Source of the DNA: Synoicihabitans lomoniglobus
GTDB lineage: Bacteria; Verrucomicrobiota; Verrucomicrobiia; Opitutales; Opitutaceae
Length of the DNA stretch: 64,000 nucleotides
Reading direction: 5' to 3'
Assembly (NCBI RefSeq): GCF_029023725.1
Contig: NZ_CP119075.1
Location: forward strand, 3,653,501 to 3,717,500
Under the pieces are notes generated by a model, which was given only the letters and a program-made list of their open reading frames with translations, had not been told where the DNA came from and did not search any database. The position numbers and the translations under genes were made by a program. Shown one piece after another: positions 7,488-16,856 of this stretch. Numbering within the stretch: the first letter of the stretch is position 1; the number at the start of each line of letters is the position of its first letter.

Positions 7488-8699
7488 ATGACTGTATCTT
7501 TGGCGTCCATACGGGCCGCGGCCCGACGCATTTCCAGCGGCGTGTTGCTCTCGCCCTGCCCCGAATCCATCGCGCTTTCCGAGATCACGGGCTCGCGGGT
7601 TTTCTGTAAACTCGACAACCTGCAACGCACCGGCTCCTTCAAAGAGCGCGGTGCGCGCAACGCCCTGCTGCAACTCACGCCCGCGCAGCGCAAACGCGGC
7701 GTTATCGCCGCCTCGGCCGGTAACCACGCCCTCGGGCTGGCTTATCACGGCCAGTTGCTGGAGATCCCGGTGACCGTGGTCATGCCCGACTACGCGCCCC
7801 TCATCAAAGTCACCACCTGTCAGCGACTCGGAGCTCGCGTGCTCGTGAAAGGCGCGGACTTTGCCGCCGCCCGCGCCGAGGCCGACGGGTTGGTCGCGGC
7901 CGAGGGACTCACCTACGTTCACGGCTTCGATGATCCCGCCATCATCAACGGACAAGGCACCATGGCACTGGAGATTTTGAAACAGGTGCGCGACGTCGAG
8001 GCCATCGTAGCCCCCGTGGGCGGAGCCGGTCTCATTGCCGGCATCGCCGTCGCGGTGAAGGCGCTGCGACCTGAAGTCCAGGTCATCGGCGTCGAATCCA
8101 AGGCCACCGCCAGTTTCGCCGCCGCGGTTAAAAACCGCGGGCCGGTCACCATCCCGCGCTGCGCCACCCTCGCCGACGGTCTGGCCGTGTTGCGCGTCGG
8201 AGCCAACTCCTTCGCCCTCGCCCGCGAGCATGTCGATCGGGTGGTTTCCGTATCCGAAGATTGGATCGCCCTCGCCATCCTACGCTACGCCGAACTCGAA
8301 AAAACCGTGGTTGAAGGCGCCGCCGCCGCGCCGCTCGGCGCCCTGCTCGCCGGTAAGCTTCCGGAACTCAAAGGCAAACGCGTGGTGCTCACCACCTGTG
8401 GCGGCAACATTGATCCCGCCGTGCTCAGCCGCGTGATCGAAATCGGCCTGGTGGCCGATGGACGGCGCAGTCGCTTCACGGTCAAAATCAGCGACCGGCC
8501 CGGCGGTCTGGCCGCGCTCAGCAAGGTCATTGCTGCCGCCGGGGCCAGCATCAAGGACATCGCGCATGACCGCATGTTCAGCGGCCCGGATGTCAGTGCC
8601 GTGCACGCCGTGTGCACGGTGGAAACTCGCGATAAGACTCACATTCGCGCGCTGCACCGCGCCCTCAAAAAGGCCGGCTTCCCCGTCGTCCGGCCCTAG
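7488..8699 (+). CDS. ilvA: threonine ammonia-lyase with ACT domain
   Basis: A 403-residue PLP-dependent enzyme that deaminates L-threonine to 2-oxobutanoate and ammonia, the first step towards isoleucine. The PLP lysine is Lys52 in the GSFKERGARN motif; SAGNHALGLAYHG (from about residue 76) and PVGGAGLIAGIAVAVK (the phosphate-binding loop) are present. The last 75 residues form an ACT domain (RFTVKISDRPGGLAALSKVI), so the enzyme resembles the single-ACT form rather than long biosynthetic IlvA with two ACT-like domains. A catabolic TdcB-type role is therefore also possible. It stands alone, with a heparinase-like gene 15 bp downstream on the same strand. Confidence 0.92.
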   Translation: MTVSLASIRAAARRISSGVLLSPCPESIALSEITGSRVFCKLDNLQRTGSFKERGARNALLQLTPAQRKRGVIAASAGNHALGLAYHGQLLEIPVTVVMPDYAPLIKVTTCQRLGARVLVKGADFAAARAEADGLVAAEGLTYVHGFDDPAIINGQGTMALEILKQVRDVEAIVAPVGGAGLIAGIAVAVKALRPEVQVIGVESKATASFAAAVKNRGPVTIPRCATLADGLAVLRVGANSFALAREHVDRVVSVSEDWIALAILRYAELEKTVVEGAAAAPLGALLAGKLPELKGKRVVLTTCGGNIDPAVLSRVIEIGLVADGRRSRFTVKISDRPGGLAALSKVIAAAGASIKDIAHDRMFSGPDVSAVHAVCTVETRDKTHIRALHRALKKAGFPVVRP

Positions 8700-8714
8700 C
8701 CCCGCTGTCATCCC

Positions 8715-10781
8715 ATGGAGTCCCCGCCACCATCATCTTCGCCCGGTCTCACCCCGGTTTCACGTCGCACTTTTTTGAATACCGGCCTGGGGCTGGGAGC
8801 CCTCGCCTTGCTGCCCGGTGGTCGGGCCGCCCTCGCCGCCGATCACGCGGCTGATGACGCCACCGCCCTCCCCGGAGTGTTGTTCGACCACGCCGAATTG
8901 CCGCGGATTCGCGACACCATGGCGCGACCGGAATTTGCCGCCTACCGGATGGAATTGCAGCTGGCCGATCTGGATGCCGACCGACGTTTTCTCACCCAGG
9001 ACATCGATTTGCTCAACCGCGTGAGCGACTTGGCGCGGGTCGGCACGATCGCATTGCGTTCCGCGTTTGCTCATCTCATCGAGCCCGATCCCACCCAGTT
9101 GGAGATTGCGCGGCTCGCCATCGCCACCGCGCTCAAGTTCAACCGCTGGGACTGGATTCTGGAGGACGACACCCACACCGTCGGCGTCATGCGCGCGCCC
9201 AGCATCGGCGTGCAACTGATCTGCGCCCAGGACTGGCTCGGAGAGGATCTCGATCCCGCCGTCCGGGCGGCGTTGCGCCGTCGCATCGCCGAGGAAGTCG
9301 GTCCGGCCTGCCATCGCGCCGTCGCGGGGGAGCTGGGAGCCAGCCCCATGCCCGCCTGGTCGATGGACCCGGACACCACCGGGCTCAACCGCCTCGATGT
9401 GAGCCAGTGGCCGCGCATCCTCGCCGGCAGCAATCTGCAAATCATCGCGACCGCCGGACTGGTCGCCGCCGCCTGTTGGGTGCCCGAACATCCCGACGCC
9501 GACGCGTGGTGCGAGCTCGGCGTGCGCAGCCTGCGCGAATTCAGCGCGGAGCAGCCGACGGACGGTTCGTTTGAGGAGGGTTCAGCGTATTGGGGCTTCA
9601 CCTACAATTACTTCATCGTCTCGTTGGAAATGCTCCGGCGACTGCGCGGGATCGATGAACGCGGCATCGCTGATTTTCCGGCGATGTCCCGCTACCTCCT
9701 CAGCACGACCATGCCGACCGCCGGGCATCCGCAGGACTGCATCAGTATCGGCGACTGCAACCGTTTCGGTTCGACCATCCCCTTCGCCTGGATCGCCCGC
9801 GAGTTTCGCGACTCCACCTCGCAACACCTGCTCACTCGCGCGGGATTGGCGCGCGTGGAGCCCATTTCCTGCTGGGCGGCAATCTGGTTCGATCCGAGTG
9901 TGCCGCGCACCATCTCCGTCGACATTCCCCTGGACCGGCGCGCGGCTCCCGGTCTCGTGTTTTCACGCTCCGGGTGGACTGAGAACGACAGTGTGCTCTG
10001 CCTGCGCAGTGGCGACCCGTGCAATCACGAACACGCCGATCGCAACAGCCTGCTCTTCGCCGCCTATGGCGAACGCTTGTTCAACGATCCCCTCAAGGCA
10101 TCCTACGCCACCTCCGATCCGAAGTGGTTGCTGCGCCAGACCGAAGCGCATTCGGCGGTGCTGATCAACGGCCAGGGCCACATCTACCACCACGGCGAAG
10201 AAGGCACCAACGCGTCGACCGCTCGCGCCGAGGTGCTCACTCACCAAGTCGGGCTCGACTGGATGACCGCCACCAGTGATGCCACCGACGCCTATCGTCA
10301 GGCCGGTCTACCCGTCTCCCGCGTGACCCGCACGGTGGTTTTCGTGAAACCGGGCATCGTGGTTTGTCTCGATGCTGTGGACCTCACCACGCCTCAATCC
10401 GTGGAAGTTCGTTTTCAAGTCTACAACGACGATGGCGAGGGTCGCGTGACGGCCGCCGGTAGCACGTTTGCCATCGCCCGTCCCCGCGCCGGTTTGTTGG
10501 CCAAGGTCGGAGCCCTCGACCCGGTGACGGTCACCGCCGGCCGACTCGCACTGCCCGCCGACGCGGGCGTGTATCCCTTCGCCGCCGTGCATTCGGCGGT
10601 GAGCCAGTCCCATCGCATCCTCACCGTCGCGACGGCCCATCCAACCGCCGCCATCCCGGATGATTTAAACTGGAAGGTGGTCGACGGTCACTGGTCAATC
10701 TCCGGCACGCAGGTCGGCAAACCCATTTCGATCAGCGTGATCGAACGTCCCGGCGCGGCGGCCCCGGCGGTTGTCGTCTAA
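8715..10781 (+). CDS. Tat-exported heparinase II/III-like protein
   Basis: A 688-residue exported protein. It begins with a twin-arginine signal (SRRTFLNTGLGLGALAL, Arg17-Arg18, cleavage near ALAADH). The middle is an alpha-helical toroid typical of polysaccharide lyases (WDWILEDDTHTVGVMRAPSI; EEGSAYWGFTYNYFIVSLEM, near residues 280-300). The C-terminal half is a beta-sandwich of the heparinase II/III type (GLVFSRSGWTENDSVLCLRS, then PCNHEHADRNSLLFAAYGER). The likely role is cleavage of uronic-acid polysaccharides (alginate or glycosaminoglycan type) in the periplasm; substrate not determinable. It stands alone apart from the ilvA gene upstream and has no sulfatase neighbour. Confidence 0.88.
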   Translation: MESPPPSSSPGLTPVSRRTFLNTGLGLGALALLPGGRAALAADHAADDATALPGVLFDHAELPRIRDTMARPEFAAYRMELQLADLDADRRFLTQDIDLLNRVSDLARVGTIALRSAFAHLIEPDPTQLEIARLAIATALKFNRWDWILEDDTHTVGVMRAPSIGVQLICAQDWLGEDLDPAVRAALRRRIAEEVGPACHRAVAGELGASPMPAWSMDPDTTGLNRLDVSQWPRILAGSNLQIIATAGLVAAACWVPEHPDADAWCELGVRSLREFSAEQPTDGSFEEGSAYWGFTYNYFIVSLEMLRRLRGIDERGIADFPAMSRYLLSTTMPTAGHPQDCISIGDCNRFGSTIPFAWIAREFRDSTSQHLLTRAGLARVEPISCWAAIWFDPSVPRTISVDIPLDRRAAPGLVFSRSGWTENDSVLCLRSGDPCNHEHADRNSLLFAAYGERLFNDPLKASYATSDPKWLLRQTEAHSAVLINGQGHIYHHGEEGTNASTARAEVLTHQVGLDWMTATSDATDAYRQAGLPVSRVTRTVVFVKPGIVVCLDAVDLTTPQSVEVRFQVYNDDGEGRVTAAGSTFAIARPRAGLLAKVGALDPVTVTAGRLALPADAGVYPFAAVHSAVSQSHRILTVATAHPTAAIPDDLNWKVVDGHWSISGTQVGKPISISVIERPGAAAPAVVV

Positions 10782-10797
10782 CCCTCGGCCCTCCCTT

Positions 10798-12657
10798 TCA
10801 CATGATCGGGGTAAGCGACGCTCCCACCGCCTTGTAGATACGGGTGAGAATTTCCTTGGATGTCACCGCGCCGCTGGCACCCGGGAATATCCCCGTGTCC
10901 CGGTAGCGCTGGTAAAATTCCGGGTGATTCGTCGGCACGGGATCGGTCCCCGGTTTGAGCTCGAAACTGCTCGTGTTCTGAATCGGCCACGGATCGACCG
11001 GGCCGAGCGCGAGCAAGCCGCTGATGAGGCCGTTCACCGTGTCCAATCCCAGGGGATACTCCCGACGCGCGATCACCCAGCTGTTGCCGGGTTCCATGTC
11101 GCGTTCGATTTGCGCCCGCAGCTCGCGGGCAAACGCTTCGTCCTCGATGATCAGCCCCACCTCCGTGTTCAGGCTGACCGAACGCGGGTCCATGTTATAG
11201 GAGCCGACAAACGACACCCGGTCATCCACGACCAACGACTTCGCGTGCAGGCAAAAAAACGGCGCCGCCTTTTTGCCCTGCGTTTCGGCCCGCTGCGCCA
11301 TGGCGTCGAACTCGGGAAACAACTCCGGCAGCGAGTCGGGGTGCGGTTTAAATTCGAATACTTCCAAACCGAGCTTCTCGACGTATTGGCTGCGCAATCG
11401 GTAGTTGGCTGAATAGGCCAGAATGTTGTCGGTCGAGGCGTAGCTATTGGTGGAAACCCGCAGCGAGATGGCCGGGTTTTGGCGTCGCAGGACGCGAGCC
11501 AGTTTTCGAGCGGATCCGCTCAGTATCAAATACGGCGATTGCACCGTAACCTCCCGCTGCGCTTCGCCCACCCGCTGACGCAGCGCTTTGGTCGTCCGCG
11601 ACGCCTTGTCGAACAAACCCAGCCCTTTGCCCGGATCGTCGGCCAAGAACTCCACGCGATCGACCGGCCGGAGCTGGTGCCAAAAGAGCGTTCGCATTTG
11701 GTCGGCATCGTCGGCGGCTTGATCGATTTCCTCAAAGTAGCCGCCGAAGTCGTAGTCGGATCGGGTTTCGTAGCGGGGAAACCGGCCGCTTTGCATCACC
11801 GTTGCCACGTCTTTGAGTTCCGCACTGGGCACCACATGACGAAACGCCCAATACTCTTCAAACGAAGCCTCGGCGAGCCGCACCACCGGGCCCACGGCCA
11901 TCACTTCGCGGTCGCGAAAGTTCATGCCCGGTGAGTGATTGAAATACGTGTTTTCGATGTTGCGCCCGCCCGTCAGCATCACCGCGCCATCCACCACCAT
12001 CAGCTTGTTGTGCATGCGTTGGTTGATCCCGTGAAAGCCGAACATGGCCGAGGTGGCCTGCTGCCACAGGGACGGCTTCAGGCGCTCCATCACCGGACGG
12101 TAATGCCGCACCTCCAAGTTCGGATTCGCCGTGGCGAGAAAAGCGCCCACCTCCGGATTCTGGTCCGAGACCATGTGATCCGCGATCACCCTCACCTTCA
12201 CGCCGCGCCGGGCCGCTTCGACCAGCTCATAAATCATCAGCCGCCCGACCTCGTCGTTCGTCCAAATAAACGTCTGCAGTTCGATCGATCGCCGCGCCTG
12301 TCGGATTAAATGCACCCGCAACGCCAGTGCTTCGTAACCATTCTCCAAATTCAACACCCGGTTACCCCGGGAAGGATCATCGGCCTCGCTCGAAATGTTC
12401 ACCGTCGTCATCGCGGCCAGCAGCGACGGCTCATCGCTCTGCGCTCGCAGCGAGACCCCGCTCAAAATCACCAGCCCCCATAATATCCGTGCTCCGATCC
12501 GACCGCCACACCGACCGACCACAGCAACGGCGGGGCGATGAATCGCCAAAATTCGGGATAAAACAACCATGAGGATGACGAGGATAATTGACCGGTAATC
12601 TCGTCCCCGTCGACGACATGAAAGCGAAGTGCCGCCGAGAGGATCGCAATACGGCAT
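10798..12657 (-). CDS. phospholipase D-like (cardiolipin synthase-type) protein
   Basis: A 619-residue protein of the phospholipase D superfamily with two HKD catalytic motifs: HNKLMVVDGAVMLTGGRN (His216, Lys218, Asp223) and HAKSLVVDDRVSFVGSYN (His471, Lys473, Asp478). Two PLDc domains fit a phosphatidyltransferase such as a ClsC/YmdC-type cardiolipin synthase. The ATG at 12655-12657 gives an Arg-rich N-terminus with a hydrophobic stretch (IILVILMVVLSRILAI) and a second possible signal sequence (ARILWGLVILSGVSLRAQS, residues 56-73); the true start may be further downstream. A membrane-anchored or periplasmic enzyme is likely. It is convergent with the heparinase gene. Confidence 0.9.
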   Translation of the reverse strand: MPYCDPLGGTSLSCRRRGRDYRSIILVILMVVLSRILAIHRPAVAVVGRCGGRIGARILWGLVILSGVSLRAQSDEPSLLAAMTTVNISSEADDPSRGNRVLNLENGYEALALRVHLIRQARRSIELQTFIWTNDEVGRLMIYELVEAARRGVKVRVIADHMVSDQNPEVGAFLATANPNLEVRHYRPVMERLKPSLWQQATSAMFGFHGINQRMHNKLMVVDGAVMLTGGRNIENTYFNHSPGMNFRDREVMAVGPVVRLAEASFEEYWAFRHVVPSAELKDVATVMQSGRFPRYETRSDYDFGGYFEEIDQAADDADQMRTLFWHQLRPVDRVEFLADDPGKGLGLFDKASRTTKALRQRVGEAQREVTVQSPYLILSGSARKLARVLRRQNPAISLRVSTNSYASTDNILAYSANYRLRSQYVEKLGLEVFEFKPHPDSLPELFPEFDAMAQRAETQGKKAAPFFCLHAKSLVVDDRVSFVGSYNMDPRSVSLNTEVGLIIEDEAFARELRAQIERDMEPGNSWVIARREYPLGLDTVNGLISGLLALGPVDPWPIQNTSSFELKPGTDPVPTNHPEFYQRYRDTGIFPGASGAVTSKEILTRIYKAVGASLTPIM

Positions 12658-12800
12658 GGTGGTGGCTCTCCGCCGACGGTGGCGAGCATCAGTTGCCCGG
12701 ATTATGAAGCACCGGGCAACGAGCCTTCGCGGGATTCCCGCTCCGCTCTATCCCTGTCACCAGCCGGTCGATGACTTTCGATCCTTCACCCGTCCAGCGG

Positions 12801-12820
12801 GTTAATGAATTTTCATTAAC
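12801..12820. promoter_or_regulatory. inverted repeat upstream of pilin-like operon
   Basis: A perfect palindrome GTTAATGA-ATTT-TCATTAAC in an unusually AT-rich leader, about 100 bp before the first prepilin-like gene. It could be an operator or a weak RNA hairpin; no T-run follows. The 260 bp between 12658 and 12917 hold no other gene. Confidence 0.4.
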
Positions 12821-12855
12821 CTTAAAACATTGATATTTAGTGATTAATAAGCAAA

Positions 12856-12908
12856 TAGGGTGTTTAACCTAATTTAGTCCTTTCCAATCAGTTTTAACTA
12901 GGGTGTTT
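12856..12908. repeat. direct repeat TAGGGTGTTT (two copies)
   Basis: TAGGGTGTTT occurs at 12856-12865 and again at 12899-12908, a 43-bp period (about four helical turns), just before the ATG at 12918. The spacing suggests two binding sites on the same DNA face, but no regulator is known. Confidence 0.4.
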
Positions 12909-12917
12909 TCCCTACTC

Positions 12918-13538
12918 ATGAAAACAACCCGCCCTACAGATTCGTCGCCACGTCACAACAGCGAACGTGGGTTTGCGCTGATCGAAACGGCGTTGGGCGC
13001 CGTAGTGATGTCGATGGTTTTCGCGGGAATGATGAGTGCTTTCGTTCAATCACGGCGGCTTACGGAGGGCAGCATTTTCCAAAATTCCACGGTCACGGTG
13101 GTGCAGGGTTACCTCGAACAAATCAAGAACATGGATTTCGCCAGCATCCCGCACTACGACGGCGATACGTTGCGACGCGGCACCGTCATCACGGATGACG
13201 CCAACATCTACACGCGGCTGGACGCGGACACGCTCGACGTCCTGCAAATCTCCCCCGGTGCCCCCATCGCAAAATCCACCGTGATCCCCGGCGAAGTGCC
13301 CGAGGGAGTCGTGGATAATTTCAAGCAGATCGACATCAACGACACTCCGGAGACCACGGCCGATGACCTGAATCTTCACGTCTGGGTGTGGATCACTCCC
13401 CTTGATGATGCGGACAACGGCGTGGGCCCGAGTCGTCGCATTCGGATGGTCTACACCTGGAGCTTCAACAACGGCGGCATCAGCCAGACCTACGTGGATT
13501 CCATCACCACCATTCGTTCCGTCGTTCCCACCTTCTAA
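12918..13538 (+). CDS. prepilin-type N-terminal methylation domain protein (pseudopilin)
   Basis: A 206-residue protein with a class III signal: a positively charged leader, then G-FALIETALGAVVMSMVFAG (Glu at +5 after the Gly cleavage site), as cleaved by PilD-type prepilin peptidases. The remainder is a globular, mostly beta domain without recognised family. Such proteins are minor pilins or pseudopilins of type IV pilus or type II secretion systems. The ATG at 12918 was preferred to a GTG at 12903. The stop overlaps the next ATG (TAATG, 13536-13540), so the two are translationally coupled. Confidence 0.85.
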   Translation: MKTTRPTDSSPRHNSERGFALIETALGAVVMSMVFAGMMSAFVQSRRLTEGSIFQNSTVTVVQGYLEQIKNMDFASIPHYDGDTLRRGTVITDDANIYTRLDADTLDVLQISPGAPIAKSTVIPGEVPEGVVDNFKQIDINDTPETTADDLNLHVWVWITPLDDADNGVGPSRRIRMVYTWSFNNGGISQTYVDSITTIRSVVPTF

Positions 13539-14248
13539 TGCCACGTTTCCCCATGAAATCGCACCCTTCCCGGCGTAAAACCTCGGCCCAACGCGGCTTC
13601 TCTCTGGTCGAAATCATGATCTCGACCTCGCTCGTGTCGGCCTTGCTCACCGGGGTCACAAGTTTCCTGTTCCAGAGCCTCAACATCTATCAATACGACT
13701 CCGGGAAACTGCTCGTGAACCGCGACATCCGCTCCTTCACCAGCGAGATGACGGAAAGTGCGTCGTATGCAAATTACTTCCTGGTGTTCCCCACCTTCGC
13801 TGATCGCACCCTGTCGGTCGATGTGGGCGATTCGGTGGTCGGTTATGCCAGCACCATCATCGATGCTTCGCTGACCGAGGGCCAGTCCGGCGACTTTCTA
13901 CTGTTGGTTTACACGGATCCCCAGCACTCCAGCAGCATCACCGGATTGATCGGCTACTATCGCTCGCCGTCGAACGCCGAGGACCCGAACAGCGAAGGCC
14001 CCGTGCGTCGGTTCGAAGTCACGTTTCCCGGTGGCACCAGCGGCGACATCTGGGACCTGCTGCCCCAGGTGGACACCGCCCTCGACCACCCGGAGGTGGT
14101 GGAGCTCTCCCAGGGTCTGGCCGACGGAAAATTGTTCTACAACTACCTCAATCGCAGCATCATGGTGAAGGGAAAGATTTTCCACGAGGGCAACCTCATG
14201 CGTCGCGCCACCAACACCTACAATTTCACGGTGTCGCCCCGGGGCTGA
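13538..14248 (+). CDS. second prepilin-like protein
   Basis: A 236-residue protein with a prepilin signal RGFSLVEIMISTSLVSALLT near residue 19 (Gly, then Phe+1 and Glu+5), after a basic leader. The rest is a globular domain of unknown family (QYDSGKLLVNRDIRSFTSEM, then YSPSNAEDPN-like loops) resembling PilW-type minor pilins in position and length. An internal ATG at residue 6 is an alternative start. It is coupled to the upstream pseudopilin by a TAATG overlap and precedes the PilX-like gene by 13 bp. Likely role: minor subunit of a pilus or pseudopilus; the structural partners are outside this window. Confidence 0.85.
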   Translation: MPRFPMKSHPSRRKTSAQRGFSLVEIMISTSLVSALLTGVTSFLFQSLNIYQYDSGKLLVNRDIRSFTSEMTESASYANYFLVFPTFADRTLSVDVGDSVVGYASTIIDASLTEGQSGDFLLLVYTDPQHSSSITGLIGYYRSPSNAEDPNSEGPVRRFEVTFPGGTSGDIWDLLPQVDTALDHPEVVELSQGLADGKLFYNYLNRSIMVKGKIFHEGNLMRRATNTYNFTVSPRG

Positions 14249-14261
14249 CGCGATTGCGGCG

Positions 14262-16739
14262 ATGAAAAACTCATCCCTTCTCCGCCCGCGGAGCCCCCGC
14301 GGCTCCGCTCTCATGATCGCACTGGTCGTCGCGGCCATCATCGCTCTGGCCGCCGGCAGCATCCTGCGATGGTCGCTCACGGAACGCCGCATGAACAAAC
14401 GACACGCCCTGCGTTTGGAGGCCCGCAACGCCGCCGAGGCGGCCGCGGAATACGCCTTTGCCCAGGTCCGGCAGCGACTCGACGAACAAATGAGTTTCTC
14501 CATGAGCATGCTCGATCCCGAGGGTCCCACGCCCCTCGTGCCGCCGCCGACGAGCGTGTTCGCCGATTCCCATGTCGTGGTCGATTCCGTGACCGTGGTG
14601 GGAGGACAGATCAAGCACGTCACCAACGATTTCAACGACACCCACTTTTACATCGATCCCCGGGATGCGAACAACCAGTTCGACCCCATGAAAGGTAAGC
14701 GCATCTTCCGCCGCGATGTGCAGATCCTGGCTCAAGCCACCGTCGCCAGTCCCAACATCGGCAGCCTCACGGCCTACGTCGGCGAGACGCTCGCCATGCG
14801 CGAAGCGCCCATGTTTGCCCATGCCATTTTTTATAACATGGACCTGGAGCTGTGCCCCGGTTCGCAAATGACCATCGACGGCCCCGTGCACACCAACGGC
14901 AACCTGTGGATCGCCGGCCCCTACGGCAGCGCCACCTTGGATTTCAAGGGACCGGTCACCGTGGCCGGCGCGGTCTACGGCGGGTATCTGACGCCTTTGA
15001 TTCACTCCAACGGCAGTCCCGAGGGCGGCCGGTCCAATCCCGTGAGGTTCGTGGACAAAGCCGGAGAGCTGAAAGATCTGCGTGAAAACTCCGGAAGCTG
15101 GCGCGACCACAAAATGGGCACCGGCAGCGAGACCATCGTCACCCAGACCGAGTTTCGCGAATTCACGTCCGCCTACTACAACGGCTATCTGCAATCCCGC
15201 ACTCACGGCGTGGAACAATACAACCCTGTCGCATTCGGCGAATACGTGCCCGATCCCTCCCCTCATGACGGAGTGGACCAATCGGTAAATTCCGGCCGCG
15301 CCATGATCGAACCTCCCCTGGCGTCAGGTGAGGCAGGTTACGTGGCGGCCATTGAATCGCAAAAATTCTCCCGCAAATCCGGTCTCTATATCACGGTGAA
15401 TCCGAGCTCCATGGCTCGCACGGGCAAGAAACCGGACGGCACAGATATCGTGATTCCGGCGGGCGAATACCGCGCCTTCAATGGCAGCAGCACCGAGATC
15501 ATTCTGCCCGGTTCCACCGTCGCCACCGCGGGCACGGTGCACCCCAATCCGGGAGGCCGCCCCATCATTCAAATCAAGCCTGCCGCCATGACCGATATGC
15601 GGCGCGTCACCGCATTCAACCCCGGTGCCAACCGCAGCAGCGGCAATGCCTTCGATCCCAAAACCATCGATATCATCGAGGTCGACATGACCGCCCTAAA
15701 AATGGCCGTCGACTGGTCCGTAAATGGCGCGAATCACAGCCTCGTCTACGACTATGATTCCAGCGCCTCCGATTCGACCTATCAAGCGTCCACCACCACG
15801 GTCGAAGTCCTCTCGACCGCCAATCACTTGTTCAACTTCGATGCCGCCGACTGGAATGGCGCCATCTACGTGGAGTCGATCGATGCCGAAACCCGACGCG
15901 ATTCGGGCGTCCGTTTGATCAATGGCCGCGGCCGCATCGCCAGCACTCCCACCCACTCCGCCCACGAGGGTCTCACCATCGCCACCAACGACGCCCTGTA
16001 TATCCTCGGTCACTACAACGCCGACGGCCTGATCCAGACCAGCACAGGCAGTTTGACCAACAGTTCCCGCTACCCCGAGAGCGTGGACGAAGTGCCGGCC
16101 GCCATCGCCGCCGACGCCATCACCATCCTCTCGCAACCGACCATCGATGGCGGCGGAACCCAATACCGGGGCTGGAACGACGGGCTGAGCGAGCTGCGCC
16201 ACTCCACCAGTTCTTACAGCTCCTCGTGGTCGACTTCGAACCCATCCGGGTCCAATCGCGTCGACGGTTCCAGTTCCTATCGTCGCGCCTCCGAAGACCC
16301 CACGGACAACACGTCCAGCGGCTCCGCCAATAACTACAACGTCAAGTTCGGTTCCGCCGACACCGAGGTGGCTTCCGCCCTGCTCATGGGCTTGGTTCCG
16401 TCCAATAAAAACGGCTCCGGACAACAGAGCGGTGGAGCCCACAACTTTCCGCGTTTCATCGAAAAATGGAGCGGTCGCACGCTGGCAATGCGCGGTTCCA
16501 TGGTCGCTCTTTTCGAGAGTCGCATCGCCGACGAAGAATTCGGCATCCGCTATTACGATCCGCCCACCCGCCTGTGGGGTTTCAACGAAATTTTTGCCGA
16601 CGGCCGCTATCCGCCGCAAACCCCGCTGGTGCGCACGTATCGCCGCGTCGACTTCTCTGATCTGGCACCAGCCGAATATGCCGCGTTGTTGGATGACATG
16701 GAATGGGAAGATTCGGAGGACGACGAAGACGAGCAGTGA
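14262..16739 (+). CDS. large PilX-like membrane-anchored protein
   Basis: An 825-residue protein that starts with a short Arg-rich leader and one hydrophobic helix (GSALMIALVVAAIIALAAGS, residues about 14-33), followed by helical NAAEAAAEYAFAQVRQRLDE, the layout of PilX/GspK-type minor pilins. The prepilin Glu+5 is not obvious. The rest is a long extracytoplasmic domain with repeated Gly/Ser/Asn/Thr-rich stretches, a Ser-rich segment near residue 650 (SELRHSTSSYSSSWSTSNPS) and an acidic tail (MEWEDSEDDEDEQ). It is far longer than ordinary PilX (about 200 residues), so it may act as a surface adhesin tip. It is the third gene of the pseudopilin operon. Confidence 0.75.
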   Translation: MKNSSLLRPRSPRGSALMIALVVAAIIALAAGSILRWSLTERRMNKRHALRLEARNAAEAAAEYAFAQVRQRLDEQMSFSMSMLDPEGPTPLVPPPTSVFADSHVVVDSVTVVGGQIKHVTNDFNDTHFYIDPRDANNQFDPMKGKRIFRRDVQILAQATVASPNIGSLTAYVGETLAMREAPMFAHAIFYNMDLELCPGSQMTIDGPVHTNGNLWIAGPYGSATLDFKGPVTVAGAVYGGYLTPLIHSNGSPEGGRSNPVRFVDKAGELKDLRENSGSWRDHKMGTGSETIVTQTEFREFTSAYYNGYLQSRTHGVEQYNPVAFGEYVPDPSPHDGVDQSVNSGRAMIEPPLASGEAGYVAAIESQKFSRKSGLYITVNPSSMARTGKKPDGTDIVIPAGEYRAFNGSSTEIILPGSTVATAGTVHPNPGGRPIIQIKPAAMTDMRRVTAFNPGANRSSGNAFDPKTIDIIEVDMTALKMAVDWSVNGANHSLVYDYDSSASDSTYQASTTTVEVLSTANHLFNFDAADWNGAIYVESIDAETRRDSGVRLINGRGRIASTPTHSAHEGLTIATNDALYILGHYNADGLIQTSTGSLTNSSRYPESVDEVPAAIAADAITILSQPTIDGGGTQYRGWNDGLSELRHSTSSYSSSWSTSNPSGSNRVDGSSSYRRASEDPTDNTSSGSANNYNVKFGSADTEVASALLMGLVPSNKNGSGQQSGGAHNFPRFIEKWSGRTLAMRGSMVALFESRIADEEFGIRYYDPPTRLWGFNEIFADGRYPPQTPLVRTYRRVDFSDLAPAEYAALLDDMEWEDSEDDEDEQ

Positions 16740-16856
16740 GCGCTGCGGAAAGCGGGTCTGCAGCTCGCCCGCCCGGTGAACGCGCCTCGCGGGCCGACGG
16801 CAGCGCCGCGCCGCGGAGTTGCCTTTTCCCCCAAATCCCTTGGGTTGGGCGGCGAT

